DNA from: Symsagittifera roscoffensis
Lineage: Eukaryota; Xenacoelomorpha; Acoela; Convolutidae
DNA length: 64,000 bases
Direction of reading: 5' to 3'
Assembly (NCBI RefSeq): GCF_963678635.1
Contig: NC_087062.1
Coordinates: 92,727,845-92,791,844 of the forward strand
In this document: piece after piece, positions 1 to 10,609 of the stretch
How the letters are laid out: the number at the start of each line of letters is the position of its first letter
Numbering within the stretch: position 1 is the stretch's first letter
Made by a program: the position numbers and the translations under genes
The notes under the pieces: model-generated
The model's database searches: none
What the model saw: the letters and a program-made list of their open reading frames with translations, nothing else
What the model was told of the DNA's origin: nothing

Positions 1-12
1 GAAGATCGAGAC

Positions 13-204
13 ATGTGGAGAAAACTGTTCGAAGACTGCAACAAAAAGCAGGGTCAAGAAATTGAGCGCTTGAGGCAGGACTACAAAGAGCGATCGGAAC
101 AGATGGCGTTGACAACGGCCGTGGAGAAAGTGATACCTGCAAGGAATATTCCTCGTGGGCAGTCCCCCATGGAGCTCTTGACGCCTCGAGAAATGATGTT
201 CTAC
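13..204 (+). pseudogene. Coiled-coil accessory ORF fragment, copy C
   Basis: This is the tail of a heptad-rich, charged helical segment (MWRKLFEDCNKKQGQEIERL and on) that closely matches residues about 100-155 of the ORF at 34528-35361. The open frame begins upstream of the window, so its start is unseen. At about position 200 it jumps straight into sequence that in copy B2 lies 4.65 kb further on (about 39650), deleting the SGNH and following ORFs. The breakpoint carries a short duplicated run, ttctacag. No function can be given beyond a likely coiled coil; it is one piece of the 3' accessory block of the LTR element. Confidence 0.7.
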
Positions 205-1572
205 AGGATTCTACAGCATGTTTGGTTCTTTAGAGTCACTATTGAATCTAGAACAGAAACATGAGATGGTCACAGCCATCAGTGTAGAAGTATTCCCAGG
301 AGTTCTGCAGACTGAGCAGAAATACATAGGAAAATGGAGGGAAGCGATCGAGACGGAAATGAACATCAGACACAGTGAGACTTATTGTAGGCCATCAGGA
401 GCACGATATTTGGTGGGTTCGACATTGGCTCCAATATGCAAGAGCAGATACCCGGTACATTTCGTAGCTGTGGATGCAAAGAGTACGAGAACGATCGTGG
501 ATCAAGCCTTCTCAGTGCCGAAGTTGTGAGACTGGCGAGGATGTCCAAGAAATCTTACGAGTTGCTATGTAAGATGTTCTCAGCGGTTCCAGAGAGAACC
601 AAGGAAGAGTTGGAATCAATACTAGGAAAGAAGTCCATGGGATACGTGAGCGGGAACTTCAGTGACTTTGAGAGACAGAAACAGAGAGGATCAACTGTCA
701 CAGATTACAATACAGTAGACGAGAATGATGAAGTCCTTCGAGTGATGTTGGAAGTGGAACCATTACTGGAAGCTTCGGGAAAACCTAATTGAAGGAGCAT
801 CATGTTGACACATGACGAGTGTCCTTGCCAATGCTTGCTGCAGACCTGGTGGTATCCCAAGCGTAGTAATCTGATGTTGATCTGGGACTCTGGAGAGCTG
901 CTCTCCATGGGTTTACCAGACTCATCACAGCCCATAACAATAGTGATAGCGGGAGTTATGATGGCGATACGATGGCTGGAAGCTCATGTGAGAGAAAATA
1001 ATAGACAGGAGGCACCGACGAGAGAACAGTTGCGGAAATTAGATTGTCTAAAAGATTTAGATCTTTTTGAGACAACGTGCAAAATTCTAAACATTCCGAT
1101 GGAAGTGAACAAGATATGGGCAAGAAAACGATTGATGCCATGGTTCAGAGCTAACATGACTGCATGGTTGTACGAATATGCTAAAAAGCATATGTCGAAG
1201 CACGGGAGAGTGTACAGTGAATATCAGCTGGACATTGGAGCAGGAGCTTTCAAGCGAGCTCTCGTGACTCATCGGAATGCAGTGACCACCGCTGTGAAAA
1301 GAATTTCCAGGACAAGTGAACGTAGTGGAAATGAGAAGGCAGAGATGCTGAAAGAAGATTTGGAGAGAAACGTGACGTTGTGTCTCCACAACAGTTTCTG
1401 CAGGAACAGAGAATCCAACGTGGATCCCCTACCTTGCTGTAAGCAGAGGGTAGAAGAGCAGAAGTGTTGGAGGAAGGCTTCCAACAGCGTCAGGATAGCT
1501 AACGACGTGTTGCAGGACACAGAAACTAAGAGTGCAGAGTCATTATCGCAGGAGGAGGAAATGGAACATTGA
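205..1572 (+). pseudogene. 3'-terminal ORF of LTR element, copy C
   Basis: This is the last ORF before the 3' UTR, seen in all three copies (3845-4833 minus; 39549-40999 plus). It is unrecognised: about 450 residues, mixed alpha/beta, with no transmembrane segment I can see and a Cys-rich C-terminal stretch followed by an acidic Glu-rich tail ending EEEMEH. Copy C is broken by a 1-base deletion near 520 and by a TGG-to-TGA stop at about 790. Open pieces are 218-529, 541-792 and 802-1572. The last piece is the best preserved C-terminus in the window. Being the final gene before the LTR it sits where env lies in errantiviruses, but it does not look like a membrane fusion protein. Confidence 0.7.
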
Positions 1573-2395
1573 CAAATGGCCGAAAAACGAGATGCTAAAA
1601 GAGACGAGATTAGAAGAGTTTAGAAGTTTTAGAACTTCTAAACGACGAAAAAAGAAGAAAACAAAGGAGTGATGATGAAAGAGTTAAAACTCAGAATTGT
1701 TTTCTGTGTGTGAAAAAACTCAAGTGAGAAACCAAGCAACCAAGTTGTAATTGAAAACTGAAACATTTAGTTGAGTTTTGAAATTGTTGCATTTATAAAT
1801 TTGCATTTTGATTTTATTTGAGTGGCTTTAGAGACACTTACTTACTAATTATTTAGAAAGGCTTGAGTGAAGGAGTATATTTAAATATTCCAGCCTACAT
1901 GACTGTTTTTAATCAAGCTAGGAGAACTGATCACTTTGTGGTGACATGAAAGGCTTGGGTAATCTCTCGAAGAGGGAGATTGTTTCATTGTTCTTTCTAA
2001 CCACAGAGTTTCTTAGTTTTAATATTCAGGACAATAACAAGCAAGATTTCCGAAGGGAAGAAGCATAGTAGGATAATTTTAGCTTGTTGGTTGGCAGGAC
2101 TGTCCTGCAAACCAACACCTTTTAAATCTAGGAGAAAAAGTTTTTAATCAGGACACTGACATTGGAAGTCGCAAAATATGTTTTATCTTAGGTCATATCC
2201 TCACTGTGCAGATTAATGAAAGAATTTGAAGGCTATAGTGATGTAGTATGATGCCATTTATATTCTGCAGTGAGTCGATGTGACGTGGATAAAAGTAATT
2301 TCGTGCATTTTGTAAATTCTGTTCGATGACCCTGTATCTATTTTACGAGCATTGCGAGATTCAATGAGGACATTGACCGGACTGTCCGGGGAGTA
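1573..2395 (+). other. 3' UTR of LTR element, copy C
   Basis: This non-coding stretch between the last ORF and the LTR aligns along most of its length with about 41000-41800 in copy B2; for example, both carry a segment on a gene-distal GGTTGGCAGGACTGTCCTGC. No ORF above background is present. The last bases before the LTR are purine-rich (ccggggagta) and are a plausible but short polypurine tract for plus-strand priming. Confidence 0.6.
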
Positions 2396-3319
2396 TGTGA
2401 CATTCGACCAGAATGAACAAAATGCAATCTCTGCAGTCTTGGAGTTTTTAGCAGTGAACCTTCCGGATTGGCGATTTGGAAGGAGTAAGAACGTTATTCG
2501 AACGATTGGACAAATCGTGAAGGCTGAAGGATTCGGAAATTCCTAAATTTTAAATTTTCGAAGTGATGACGTAACAATTCTCGGAAACGTCAAAAACGGC
2601 CATTTGGGCAGAAAAGCTGAAAAGCAACACAACAACGATAGTTGCGACGACGACAACAGCAAGAAAATTGAGAACCAGAATCAGAGAAAAGCAGAAGTGG
2701 CAGAGACCGCTCCAAGTTGCAACTATTGTGTCGCTACAATAGTTGCAAGGCAGTTGCTAACAACAGTGAGGGGTGGAAACCAGCCTTCCGGATTATCGAG
2801 AAATCATGCTTAACGTGCTTGATTCAGTGGATTCGAGAATCCGGAGGGGTTTCGGGACTGAGACTTTTATCGTTTTATATGAACTTTTAGCTTACCTGTC
2901 ATGTCTTGAATTGAATTTAATTAACATCCGAATTCATTCTACTAAGATGAGAAGCTAGGAGTTGGGGGAAAGGGTTGATCCATCTTCGATGGAGATGATG
3001 ATTTTTATCTACTGAACAAAAACAATAGTAATTCAATAAGTAGTAGTAGCCCTGTTATTAGGAGTGACCTCGTGGTCTGAGGATACTGAGACCCAGCCAT
3101 GAGCTCACTATTTCTGCATGTAATTAAGTTAATTTGAGTGTTTTGACCGAAGCCGAAAGCAGTAACGTTTTTTGTCGACCCGATGTTAGAAAGACCACCG
3201 AAAGTACTGGCTTGGTAGAGACGGTGAAAAGCATGTAAAGCTCTGTTTAGACGTTAGCCAGTCGTCTTAGGACTTAGTTTTATTTTCCGTCGATATGTAT
3301 CTTGCGGGCGAATGTTACA
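2396..3319 (+). repeat. Complete 3' LTR, copy C
   Basis: The LTR is 924 bp, beginning TGTGACATTCGACC and ending GCGAATGTTACA, so it has the TG...CA ends expected for integrase-processed LTRs. The ends agree with the minus-strand LTR at 16239-17139 (TGTGCCATTCGACC start, GGTTACA end). It contains a 13-bp-stem hairpin at 2717-2748 and a CCGGAGGGGT motif near 2840 that recurs in the leader minisatellite of copy B. No gene lies within; short ORFs here are chance. Confidence 0.85.
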
Positions 3320-3843
3320 TAAGACGACTGGCCAACGTCTAAACAGAGCTCTACATGCTTTTCACCGTCTCTACCAAGCCAGTTCTTTTGGTGGTTTTTC
3401 TAACATCGGGTCGACAAAAACGTTACTGTTCTCCGGCTTCAACCAGAACGCTCAAATTAACTTAATTACATGCAAAATCAGTGAGCTCATGGCTGGGTCT
3501 CAGTATCCCCAGACCACGAGGTCACTCCTAAAATCAGGGTTACTACTATTTATTGAATTATTATTGTTTTTGTTCAGTAAATAAAAATCATCATCTCCAT
3601 CGAAGATGGATCAACCCTTTCCGCCAACTCCTAGCTTCTCATCCTAGCAAAATGAATTCAGATATTAATTAAATTCAATTCAGGACATAAAAGGGAAGCT
3701 AAAAGTTTGTATAAAATGCTATGAGTTTCAGTCCCGAGACCCCTCCGAATTCATGAATCCGGGGAAATAAGACCTCTATTTTTCTTCCGGAAGGCTGTCT
3801 TCTACCCTTCGACGTTGTTCGCAACGGACTTGCAACAATAGTC
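3320..3843 (-). repeat. Truncated 3' LTR, copy A
   Basis: This is the reverse complement of LTR sequence, missing the terminal 53 bp at its outer end and all of the 5' half at its inner end. It abuts the 3' end of the copy C LTR directly, making a tail-to-tail inverted repeat. At about 3843 it breaks within the conserved LTR hairpin and continues into the 3'-terminal ORF of copy A, so the end of that ORF, the 3' UTR and half the LTR are deleted. Confidence 0.75.
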
Positions 3844-4860
3844 TTCTTGCCCATATCTTTTTCACTTCCATCGGAATGTTTAGAATCTTGCACATTGTCT
3901 CAAAAAGATCTAAATCTTTTAGACAATCCAATTTCTGCAACTGTTCTCTCGTTGGCGCCTCCTGTCTATTGTTTTCTCTCACATGAGCCTCCAGCCATTG
4001 TATCGCCATCATAACTCCCACTATCACTATCGTAATGGGCCGTGATGAGTCTGGTAAATCCATGGAGAGCAGCTCTCCAGAGTCCCAGATCAGCACCAGA
4101 TTACTACGCTCGGGATACCACGAGGTCTGCAGCAAGCAGTGGCAGGAAAACTCGTCATGTGTCAACATGATGCTCCTCCAATTACGTTTTCGCGAAGCTT
4201 CCAGTAATGGTTCCACTTCCATCATGACTTGGTGGATCGGTGGACTTCATCATTCTCGTCTACTGTATTGTAATCTGTAACGGTTGATCCTCTCTGTTTC
4301 TGTCTTTCAAAGTCACTGAAGTTCCCACTCACGTATCCCATGAACTTCCTTCCCAGTATCGATTCCAACTCCTCCTTTGTTCTCTCTGGAACTGCTGAAA
4401 ACATCTTACATAGCAACTCGTAAGATTTTTCGGACATTCTCGTTAGTCTCACACACTTTGGCACTGACAAGGCTTGATCCACGATCTTTCTCGTATTCTT
4501 TACATCCACAGCTGCAAAATGCACCAAATATCGGGCTCCTGATGGTCTACAATAAGTCTCACTGTGTCTGATGTTCATTTCCGCCTCGATCGCTTCCCTC
4601 CATTTTCCTATGTATTTCTGCTCAGTTTGCAAAACTCCTGGAAAAACTTCTACACTGATGGCTGTGACCATCTCATGTCTCTGTTCTAGATTCAAAAGTG
4701 ACTCTAAAGAACCACACATGCTGTAGAATCCTAGTGCAGTCACTAGATTCACCTCGGTTCCTCCATGGCAATCTGCGATCAGTTCCGTTTCCGTCCTTGC
4801 TTTCATCACGACATTCCCAAACAATATCGTCAATTGTTTGTGTTGTCTCTCTAGGGTTTT
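3844..4860 (-). pseudogene. 3'-terminal ORF of LTR element, copy A
   Basis: This is the same unrecognised ORF as 205-1572, in two overlapping open pieces (4222-4833 and 3776-4225) separated by a frameshift. The N-terminal part (from about 4860) is the fuller one here. The C-terminal third is missing because of the deletion into the LTR, and the last residues of the open frame (from about 3845 down) are read-through into LTR sequence. Upstream it is joined to the end of the ORF at 5025-5774 by a deletion that removes sequence equal to 37870-39520 of copy B2. Confidence 0.65.
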
Positions 4861-4889
4861 TACACAATCTGTTTCACCCTCCTGGTTCT

Positions 4890-5790
4890 TGACAGATGTA
4901 CCACCTCTCCTTTATCATCTTGCGGTGTCATCTTGATGGGAGAGTTCGCCTCACTTTCATCAGTGGCTGAGTCAATCAACAACTCACTCAATCTCCCTTC
5001 ACACTCATCAAGTTTGTCAAGGATTTACCGCATCAATGGTCGGTTGAGACCCATTTTCAAAATGGACTGGGTCCCATAGCTCTGAGCCACTGTCCAGACT
5101 TCTTCCATGAACGCCACTCTGTCCAATCTACATCCCGTCCTACTTTCATGGTCTCGGTGATGTACTTCCCACTCTTCTTCGGGCAACGTTCCCAAGAAAG
5201 GTACTCTGGCAGAGCCCTCTATTCTTCTTCTCCTATGTGATTCCATGAGGATTCTTTGTTCGTTATTTCTCGAATTGCCAGGAGAGCTGCTCTCCGCCAA
5301 ATTCCGTTTCATTTCTGTAAAGGCTGACGGAGGTTCCAGTGTCGAAGTGCCTTCATCTGCTGGCTCAGTCGCCTCCAACGTATCCGCGTTGTTCTCAAGA
5401 TCACTGAGGAAATTGAAATCCAGGCTGGATATTCCTCCTGTCGATGCCCTGTCGTCTTCCCCACCAGCTTGATTTGCATCTTGTTGCATGGGTTCTTCCG
5501 CTTGATGGCTTCCTCCCTGCCCGTCATCTCCTTCTGACATATCCCTCATCGAGCTTGAGGGTCCTTGCTTTTCATTGTCGGCCCCTTCCGGAAATTTTGG
5601 TATGATCAGTGTGCCAGCCGATCCATCTTCCTCTTCTCCATGGACCACTTTGATTTCCTCGCAGCCGAAGGGTGCTAGGAAGGTTCTCGTCTGCAACGTT
5701 CCTCCTACTTTCAACTCCGGTTTCACACTAGTCAGGATCAAGGAGGTCTCAGACCATTCGGTCCTGCCTCTCATCTCCGTAGGCGCTAAG
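4890..5790 (-). pseudogene. Accessory ORF X, copy A
   Basis: An open frame of 249 codons at 5025-5774 matches 37025-37906 in copy B2. The protein is hydrophilic: an N-terminal GGTLQTRT...E-rich segment, an acidic and Ser/Gln-rich middle, then a more ordered C-terminal part starting ARVPFLGTLP with several Trp and Arg residues. I do not recognise the family. In copy B2 it runs on from ORF Y with only a stop between, and here 1 base separates the frames, so X and Y were probably one protein of about 550-600 residues. Confidence 0.6.
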
Positions 5791-5792
5791 CT

Positions 5793-6710
5793 TTATCCCG
5801 CCCATTCCTCGTCAAATCTTCCAGGCTTGGGAGTCGCGGCGTTGCTTATTCGCCTTCTCGTCGCTTGATCCGTGTAGGCAAATCGTGTGTACTGTAACAC
5901 GGCGGCATTCCTCCCCACAAAGTATGGATCCATCGTTCCCACGAATTTCCCTATTCTCCTTTCATTGGTTTCAAATGCTCTCAACCTAGGAGTTTGTACC
6001 ACCGAGCCTGCTCCGAGCAACATCCTTCTTATCAGAGGGAATTCAGGGATTTCTTCCGGCAGCTTCTCGTAATCACCCCAATCTTTCGTCTCTTCTCTCA
6101 CCTTGTGATATGCTGCAGTGAGACGAGGAACTCTGGTTATCTCACCATTCGTCTTATCATAGGGTGTCAGATTCCAAAGCTTCGGAAACACCTCGATGTG
6201 TCCTCTCTCTACTTCTCCCATGCGATCACGGAAGTGATCGTCAAAATTGATGACCGTCATTTCTGGTTCTGATATCTTCACAAACAACAGATCTTCGCTC
6301 ATGAGCTCCCGCAACACGTGCTGCTCACACCAGTTCAGGGCAATACCGTTTACTGCTGATATGAGATTCAGGTGCAGCACCGACCTCCTATACGCTTCCA
6401 CCTTAACATCAGGGAACGCAAACGTGACTGCTGGTCCATAGATCACTGTCACAAACTCCGTGGCTCCTCTGATCAACGCTAAGGGATCGGTCCTCATAGC
6501 CAAGCTCAGATCGGTTAGTAGGGGCATGCCCCCAACATGTCGTCTCACATCTTCTTCTCTTTCGATAGTCTCATCTTCTCCCGTTCCAGAGCGATTTTGT
6601 TGTTCAGGTTCTTGCCAGTCCTCTTCTGCGTAGGGTAAAGTTTCATCGTCCGCTTCGATCACCTCGTTTGGATCCAGGTCCAGCGGTGTATTCGTTCCTT
6701 CCTCCACCAC
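5793..6710 (-). pseudogene. Accessory ORF Y fused to post-integrase region, copy A
   Basis: A 305-codon open frame. The first 45 or so residues (MVEEGTNTPLDLDPNEVIEA) belong to the acidic region just after integrase, as at 28450 and 32700 in copy B. From about residue 50 it becomes ORF Y, including HVGGMPLLTDLSLAMR and a compact mixed alpha/beta region with no motif I recognise. The fusion arises from a deletion of about 3.6 kb that removed the macro, coiled-coil and SGNH segments kept in B2. This is the longest intact reading of ORF Y in the window; B2 lacks about 290 bp of it. Confidence 0.6.
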
Positions 6711-6936
6711 TTCGTTTCTATCGTTCTTCTCCCTCGTTCCATCATTAGATAGGATCCATCATTAGATAATGATGGATCCATCATTAGATAATCCCCTTCA
6801 TCCATGTCTGCGGGTATACACCAGTTTTTGTCGATGGATTGTGTGGCTTAATGTTCTCGTAGTGGGCGGCTCGGCCAGTACTCAGTCTATGAAAGCGTCC
6901 CTCCTGGTGCACTTCCGTAATCATGAAGGGTCCCCT

Positions 6937-7521
6937 CTACTTTTTTAGGAGCTTTTTCGTCCCTTTCGGTGGTATAACGTTCTGAAACACCCATACGTAG
7001 TCCCCCACCGAGTAAGATTTTGCACCAGCTGCTTTCTTGTCGAATTTTTTCCTCTGCTTTGCCTGTGCTTGCTGAGTATTTGGTCTACACAAATCGTTCA
7101 ACTCCTGTTGACGTCTGATCACATCCCTCACGTAGACCTGTGGAGACGTTTTCTTTCTCTCATACTCTGGGTAGAAAAAGGTTAAGGGTAAAAGCTTCTC
7201 GTGTCCAGTTAGCATCATATGTGGACGAACCCCAGTGGTGGAGTGTTTCGTGCTATTATAGGCTCCCATCACTTGTGGAAGGTATCTGTCCCAATCGGTC
7301 ATGTACCTGGAACAATATACTCTCAGCATCGACACTAACGTCCTATTCTTTCTTTCCACTAAGCCATTCGTCGGGGGATGGTATGTCGTTGAGTGAGCTT
7401 GAGCAACTTGCGAGCGTCTGATTAGCTCTTTCGTGAGTTCTCCTACGAAAGCTGTTCCGTTATCCGATTGAAATGTCATCGAACAACCGTCATCGAACAA
7501 CCGTGAAACGTCATCGAACAA
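6937..7521 (-). pseudogene. pol: Integrase C-terminal half, duplicate copy, copy A
   Basis: An open frame of 194 codons with the second catalytic Asp in FQSDNGTAF, the catalytic Glu in GLVERKNRTL, and the conserved YNSTKHSTTG region, followed by a Lys-rich stretch and the beginning of the GPY/F module. It ends at a stop beside KKLLKK, where the intact family continues with WRGPF. It lacks the N-terminal zinc-binding domain and the first Asp because it is only the duplicated 3' part. Confidence 0.85.
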
Positions 7522-7903
7522 CCGAGTTCAGCGCATTACCGTTTACTGCTGATATGAGGTTCAGGTGCAGCACAGACCTCCTATACGCTTCCACCTTAAC
7601 ATCAGGGAACGCAAACGTGACTGCTGGTCCATAGATTACTGTCACAAACTCCGTGGCTCCTCTGATCAACGCTAAGGGATCGGTCCTCATAGCCAAGCTC
7701 AGATCGGTTAGTAGGGGCATGCCCCCAACATGTCGTCTCACATCTTCTTCTCTTTCGATAGTCTCATCTTCTCCCGTTCCAGAGCGATTTTGTTGTTCAG
7801 GGTCTTGCCAGTCCTCTTCTGCGTAGGGTAAAGTTTCATCGTCCGCTTCGATCACCTCGTTTGGATCCAGGTCCAGCGGTGTATTCGTTCCTTCCTCCAC
7901 CAC
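7511..7903 (-). pseudogene. Post-integrase acidic region plus ORF Y start, duplicate
   Basis: A 130-codon frame identical in layout to the first 128 codons of 5793-6710 and ending at the duplication junction (NALNSVVR). It has no independent function; it marks the inner edge of the 1.19-kb duplication. Confidence 0.75.
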
Positions 7904-7976
7904 TTCGTTTCCATCGTTCTTCTCCCTCGTTCCATCGTTAGATAGGATCCATCATTAGATAATGATGGATCCATCA

Positions 7977-8671
7977 TTAGATAATCCCCTTCATCCATGT
8001 CTGCGGGTATACACCAGTTTTTGTCGATGGATTGTGTGGCTTAATGTTCTCGTAGTGGGCGGCTCGGCCAGTACTCAGTCTATGAAAGCGTCCCTCCTGG
8101 TGCACTTCCGTAATCATGAAGGGTCCCCTCCACTTTTTTAGGAGCTTTTTCGTTCCTTTCGGTAGTATAACGTTCTGAAATACCCATACGTAGTCTCCCA
8201 TCGAGTAAGTTTTTGCACCAGCTGCTTTCTTGTCGAATTTTTTCCTCTGCTTTGCCTGTGCTTGCTGAGTATTTGGTCTACACAAATCGTTCAACTTCTG
8301 TTGACGTCTGATCACATCTCTCACGTAGACCTGTGGAGACGTTTTCTTCCCTCATACTCTGGGTAGAAAAAGGTTAAGGGTAAAGGCTTCTCGTGTCCAG
8401 TTAGCATCATGTGTGGACTAACTCCAGTGGTGGAGTGTTGCGTAATATTATAGGCTCCCATCACTTGTGGATGGTATCTGTCCCAATCGGTCATGTACCT
8501 GGAACAATATATTCTCAGCATCGACACTAACGTCTTATTCTGTCTTTCCAATAAGCCATTCGTCGGGAGATGGTATGTCGTTGAGTGAGCTTGAGCAACT
8601 TGCGAGCGTCTGATTAGCTCTTTCGTGAGTTCTCCTACAAAAGTTGTTCCGTTATCCGATTGAAACGTCAT
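7977..8671 (-). pseudogene. pol: Integrase catalytic core C-terminus and GPY/F module, copy A
   Basis: Two frames (8321-8671 and 7977-8324) overlap with a frameshift near 8324. The first carries TFQSDNGTTFVGEL (second Asp) and TNGLLERQNKTL (Glu of the D,D,E triad). The second carries the Lys-rich tail and a WRGPFMITEVHQ...SRAAHYENIKPHNP-type stretch, which is the GPY/F module of Ty3/gypsy integrases. No chromodomain follows; the region continues into a Pro/Glu-rich acidic tail. It continues the frame at 8737-10338 after a break near 8700. Confidence 0.88.
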
Positions 8672-8736
8672 CGAACAACCGTGTCTCGCTATCCACGTAT
8701 TGATCAGGTGGTCGCACGTCTCTTCCGCCGAGGCAG

Positions 8737-10338
8737 TTACCAGGGCACGGCCTCTGCATACTTCGTGAAATGATCTATCATGACCAATCCCTGATTATAA
8801 CCACTGTCTGTCATGCATATCTTTTGGTGATCTATATGCACCACCTCGTTGAATTCAGACGACTCGATCGATTGTAAAGGAAATCGCAATTTCCTTGGAT
8901 CCTTGACCTGCTGGCATGACAGACATGATGTTGCCCACTTCTCACATGCCTTTTTCATTCCAGGCCACTCAAAGCGCTTCAGGATCCTCTGATATACTTT
9001 ATCGATCCCCTGATGGCCCATCTGATCATGCGACCTGAATAATAGTTCTGTCTGATAAAGTTGCGGCAACACTATCGCTTTATACTTGTAAAGGAGTTTG
9101 TCTTCTTCTCTTCTCTTGCAAGCCACAATCCCGTCCTTGTTCAAATATAACCTCCCCTCCTTCTGCATGAAGTACTGTCTCAGGATACGGTAACTGACTT
9201 CCTCGAGTTCTCCTTTATCCGGAGAACCATTCTCGATCCACCTTTTCAGGTTGCTTGTCATGCGATCCTTTCTCTGCGTCCTTAGAAGATCCGAGAGTCT
9301 GTATCTCGCCTTCAAGTACGTCTTCATGACCCTCATCTGACTATTCAGCTCATTGGGCTTGTGTGTGTCTTCTTCCATCTTAACGCACCAAATCTTCGCC
9401 AACGGCTGTGTTTCTTGCTTAAACGGCTGAAGATCAGTCCTGACTACCTCTTTTTGTGGCAACAGACTTATTGAACGTTTCGATACCGCTATTGTTTCCA
9501 AATCATCCGCTGCGTTGTCAAAGACTTTCTCACTTGGTATGAGGTAGCGATCACTATCAGGGACCTGGTACATCTCCCTATCCAGATCCCTTGCACCAGT
9601 TTCCACTAGTAGTGTGTGGATCGCTAGTTCGGACAGTTCTGATCCCGAGCTCGAGTTCCTGTCTGAGTAGGTGTCAATTCCTGAGTTTCGGGAGTTGTCA
9701 TCTGTTGAGGAGGTTGTGATGGAGTGTGCACCCTCCTCCAGATCATGTCTGTGCCTTCTTTGCATCCATCTGAACTCCCCGGACAAAACTTTGTTCCCCA
9801 GGTCCTGTTTTTCATCAGGAACTTCTTCATTCATCTCAGACTCCCCGGACAAACTTCCTTGTCCCGGGTGTTGTTCTTGTACTCGCTGGCTCCCCTCATT
9901 GTTCGTCTCCCGGGACAAACAATCTTGCACCAGGTTCTGTTCTGCCTTTACCCCTTCTTTATCCTGGTCCACAAAGGTAACCGTTTTCCTTCGCGTATTG
10001 CTCCCCTGTTCTTTCCGTCCGTACGAAGTACTGGTTAAAACCTCATGTGGTATTGAGGATACTAGTTGCTGAACTATTGTCCTATATTCCCTCTCGTTCT
10101 CCTCGTGTTGTCGTCTGGACGGCATGATCTTCACCTTCTCCCTAACTGTTAATGATGCCACTGCTGCTGTCCACTCGGGGTCATCTCTGGTCACTTCTCT
10201 TTCAAACAATCCACCCAGCATCCGCATCACTTGCGGTGTGGCCTGCACCGTTTTGTCCAGTAATGAGAGGCTGTTTATGTTCATGCGAGAGAGTTCCTGC
10301 AGGACCAGGTTTGAGCGCAGCAACAGATCCAAGGGCAC
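8737..10338 (-). pseudogene. pol: RNase H-integrase linker and integrase N-terminus, copy A
   Basis: The longest open frame in the window, 533 codons. Residues 1 to about 350 are a linker: helical and Leu-rich first, then a Ser/Glu/Asn-rich acidic part with a recurring LSGE motif and a Ser-rich NSRNSGIDTYSDRNSSSG stretch. From about residue 430 comes the integrase zinc domain HDQMGHQG...CLSCQQVK (H-H-C-C), and then the first catalytic Asp in VVHIDHQK and the MIDHFTKYAEAV strand. The frame ends just before the second Asp. RNase H-integrase linkers in Ty3/gypsy elements are normally much shorter. Copies B1 and B2 have large deletions and shuffling in this linker. Confidence 0.88.
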
Positions 10339-10609
10339 CGGGTCCCTTTTGGATAGGATTTTTTATCTCGATTGCTTTCTCGACAGGTAACTCAGGGTGC
10401 CCTGGAATTGGATGTCCAGACTTATCCAACCATCTCGTTAAGGGAAGCGCTTCATAAGTTTCTTTGTCCAGAAACGAGAATCCCTCCTTTATTTCTGCTT
10501 GATTGGCTTGCTTCTGTTCCAATATTTCATAGAACTCAGTTTTCTTACTGAGGCTGTAAGCATCCTGTGTTCGATTATCATATGGTAGCCATCCAATCTT
10601 ACTATCCAT
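10202..10609 (-). pseudogene. pol: Start of RNase H-integrase linker, copy A
   Basis: A 135-codon frame covers the start of the linker (SLSKKTEFYEILEQKQ through GHPIPGHPELPVEKA). It passes out of frame near 10345, where 8737-10338 takes over, so a single frameshift in the run of purines splits the two. At its upstream end a second break near 10600 separates it from RNase H. No enzyme motif is present. Confidence 0.65.

Larger units (their letters stand above)
6337..8670 (-). repeat. 1.19-kb tandem duplication within copy A
   Basis: Two near-identical blocks, about 6337-7480 and 7530-8670, are offset by 1193 bp. Each holds the integrase C-terminal half, the GPY/F region, the acidic tail and the start of ORF Y. 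At the junction (7478-7525) the string cgtcatcgaacaaccg occurs three times, with slight variants, which points to slippage or unequal exchange there. Near-identity of the copies suggests a recent event compared with the decay elsewhere. Confidence 0.85.

Noticed and set aside
205-1572. 3'-terminal ORF as an envelope glycoprotein
   Set aside because: It is in the env position, but I see no signal peptide, no fusion peptide, no transmembrane anchor and no N-glycosylation-rich ectodomain.
9624-10457. Frames on the plus strand opposite the pol linker (for example 9671-10072, 10124-10390)
   Set aside because: They are antisense shadows of the minus-strand polyprotein; peptides have no family pattern, and the minus strand has integrase and linker motifs.
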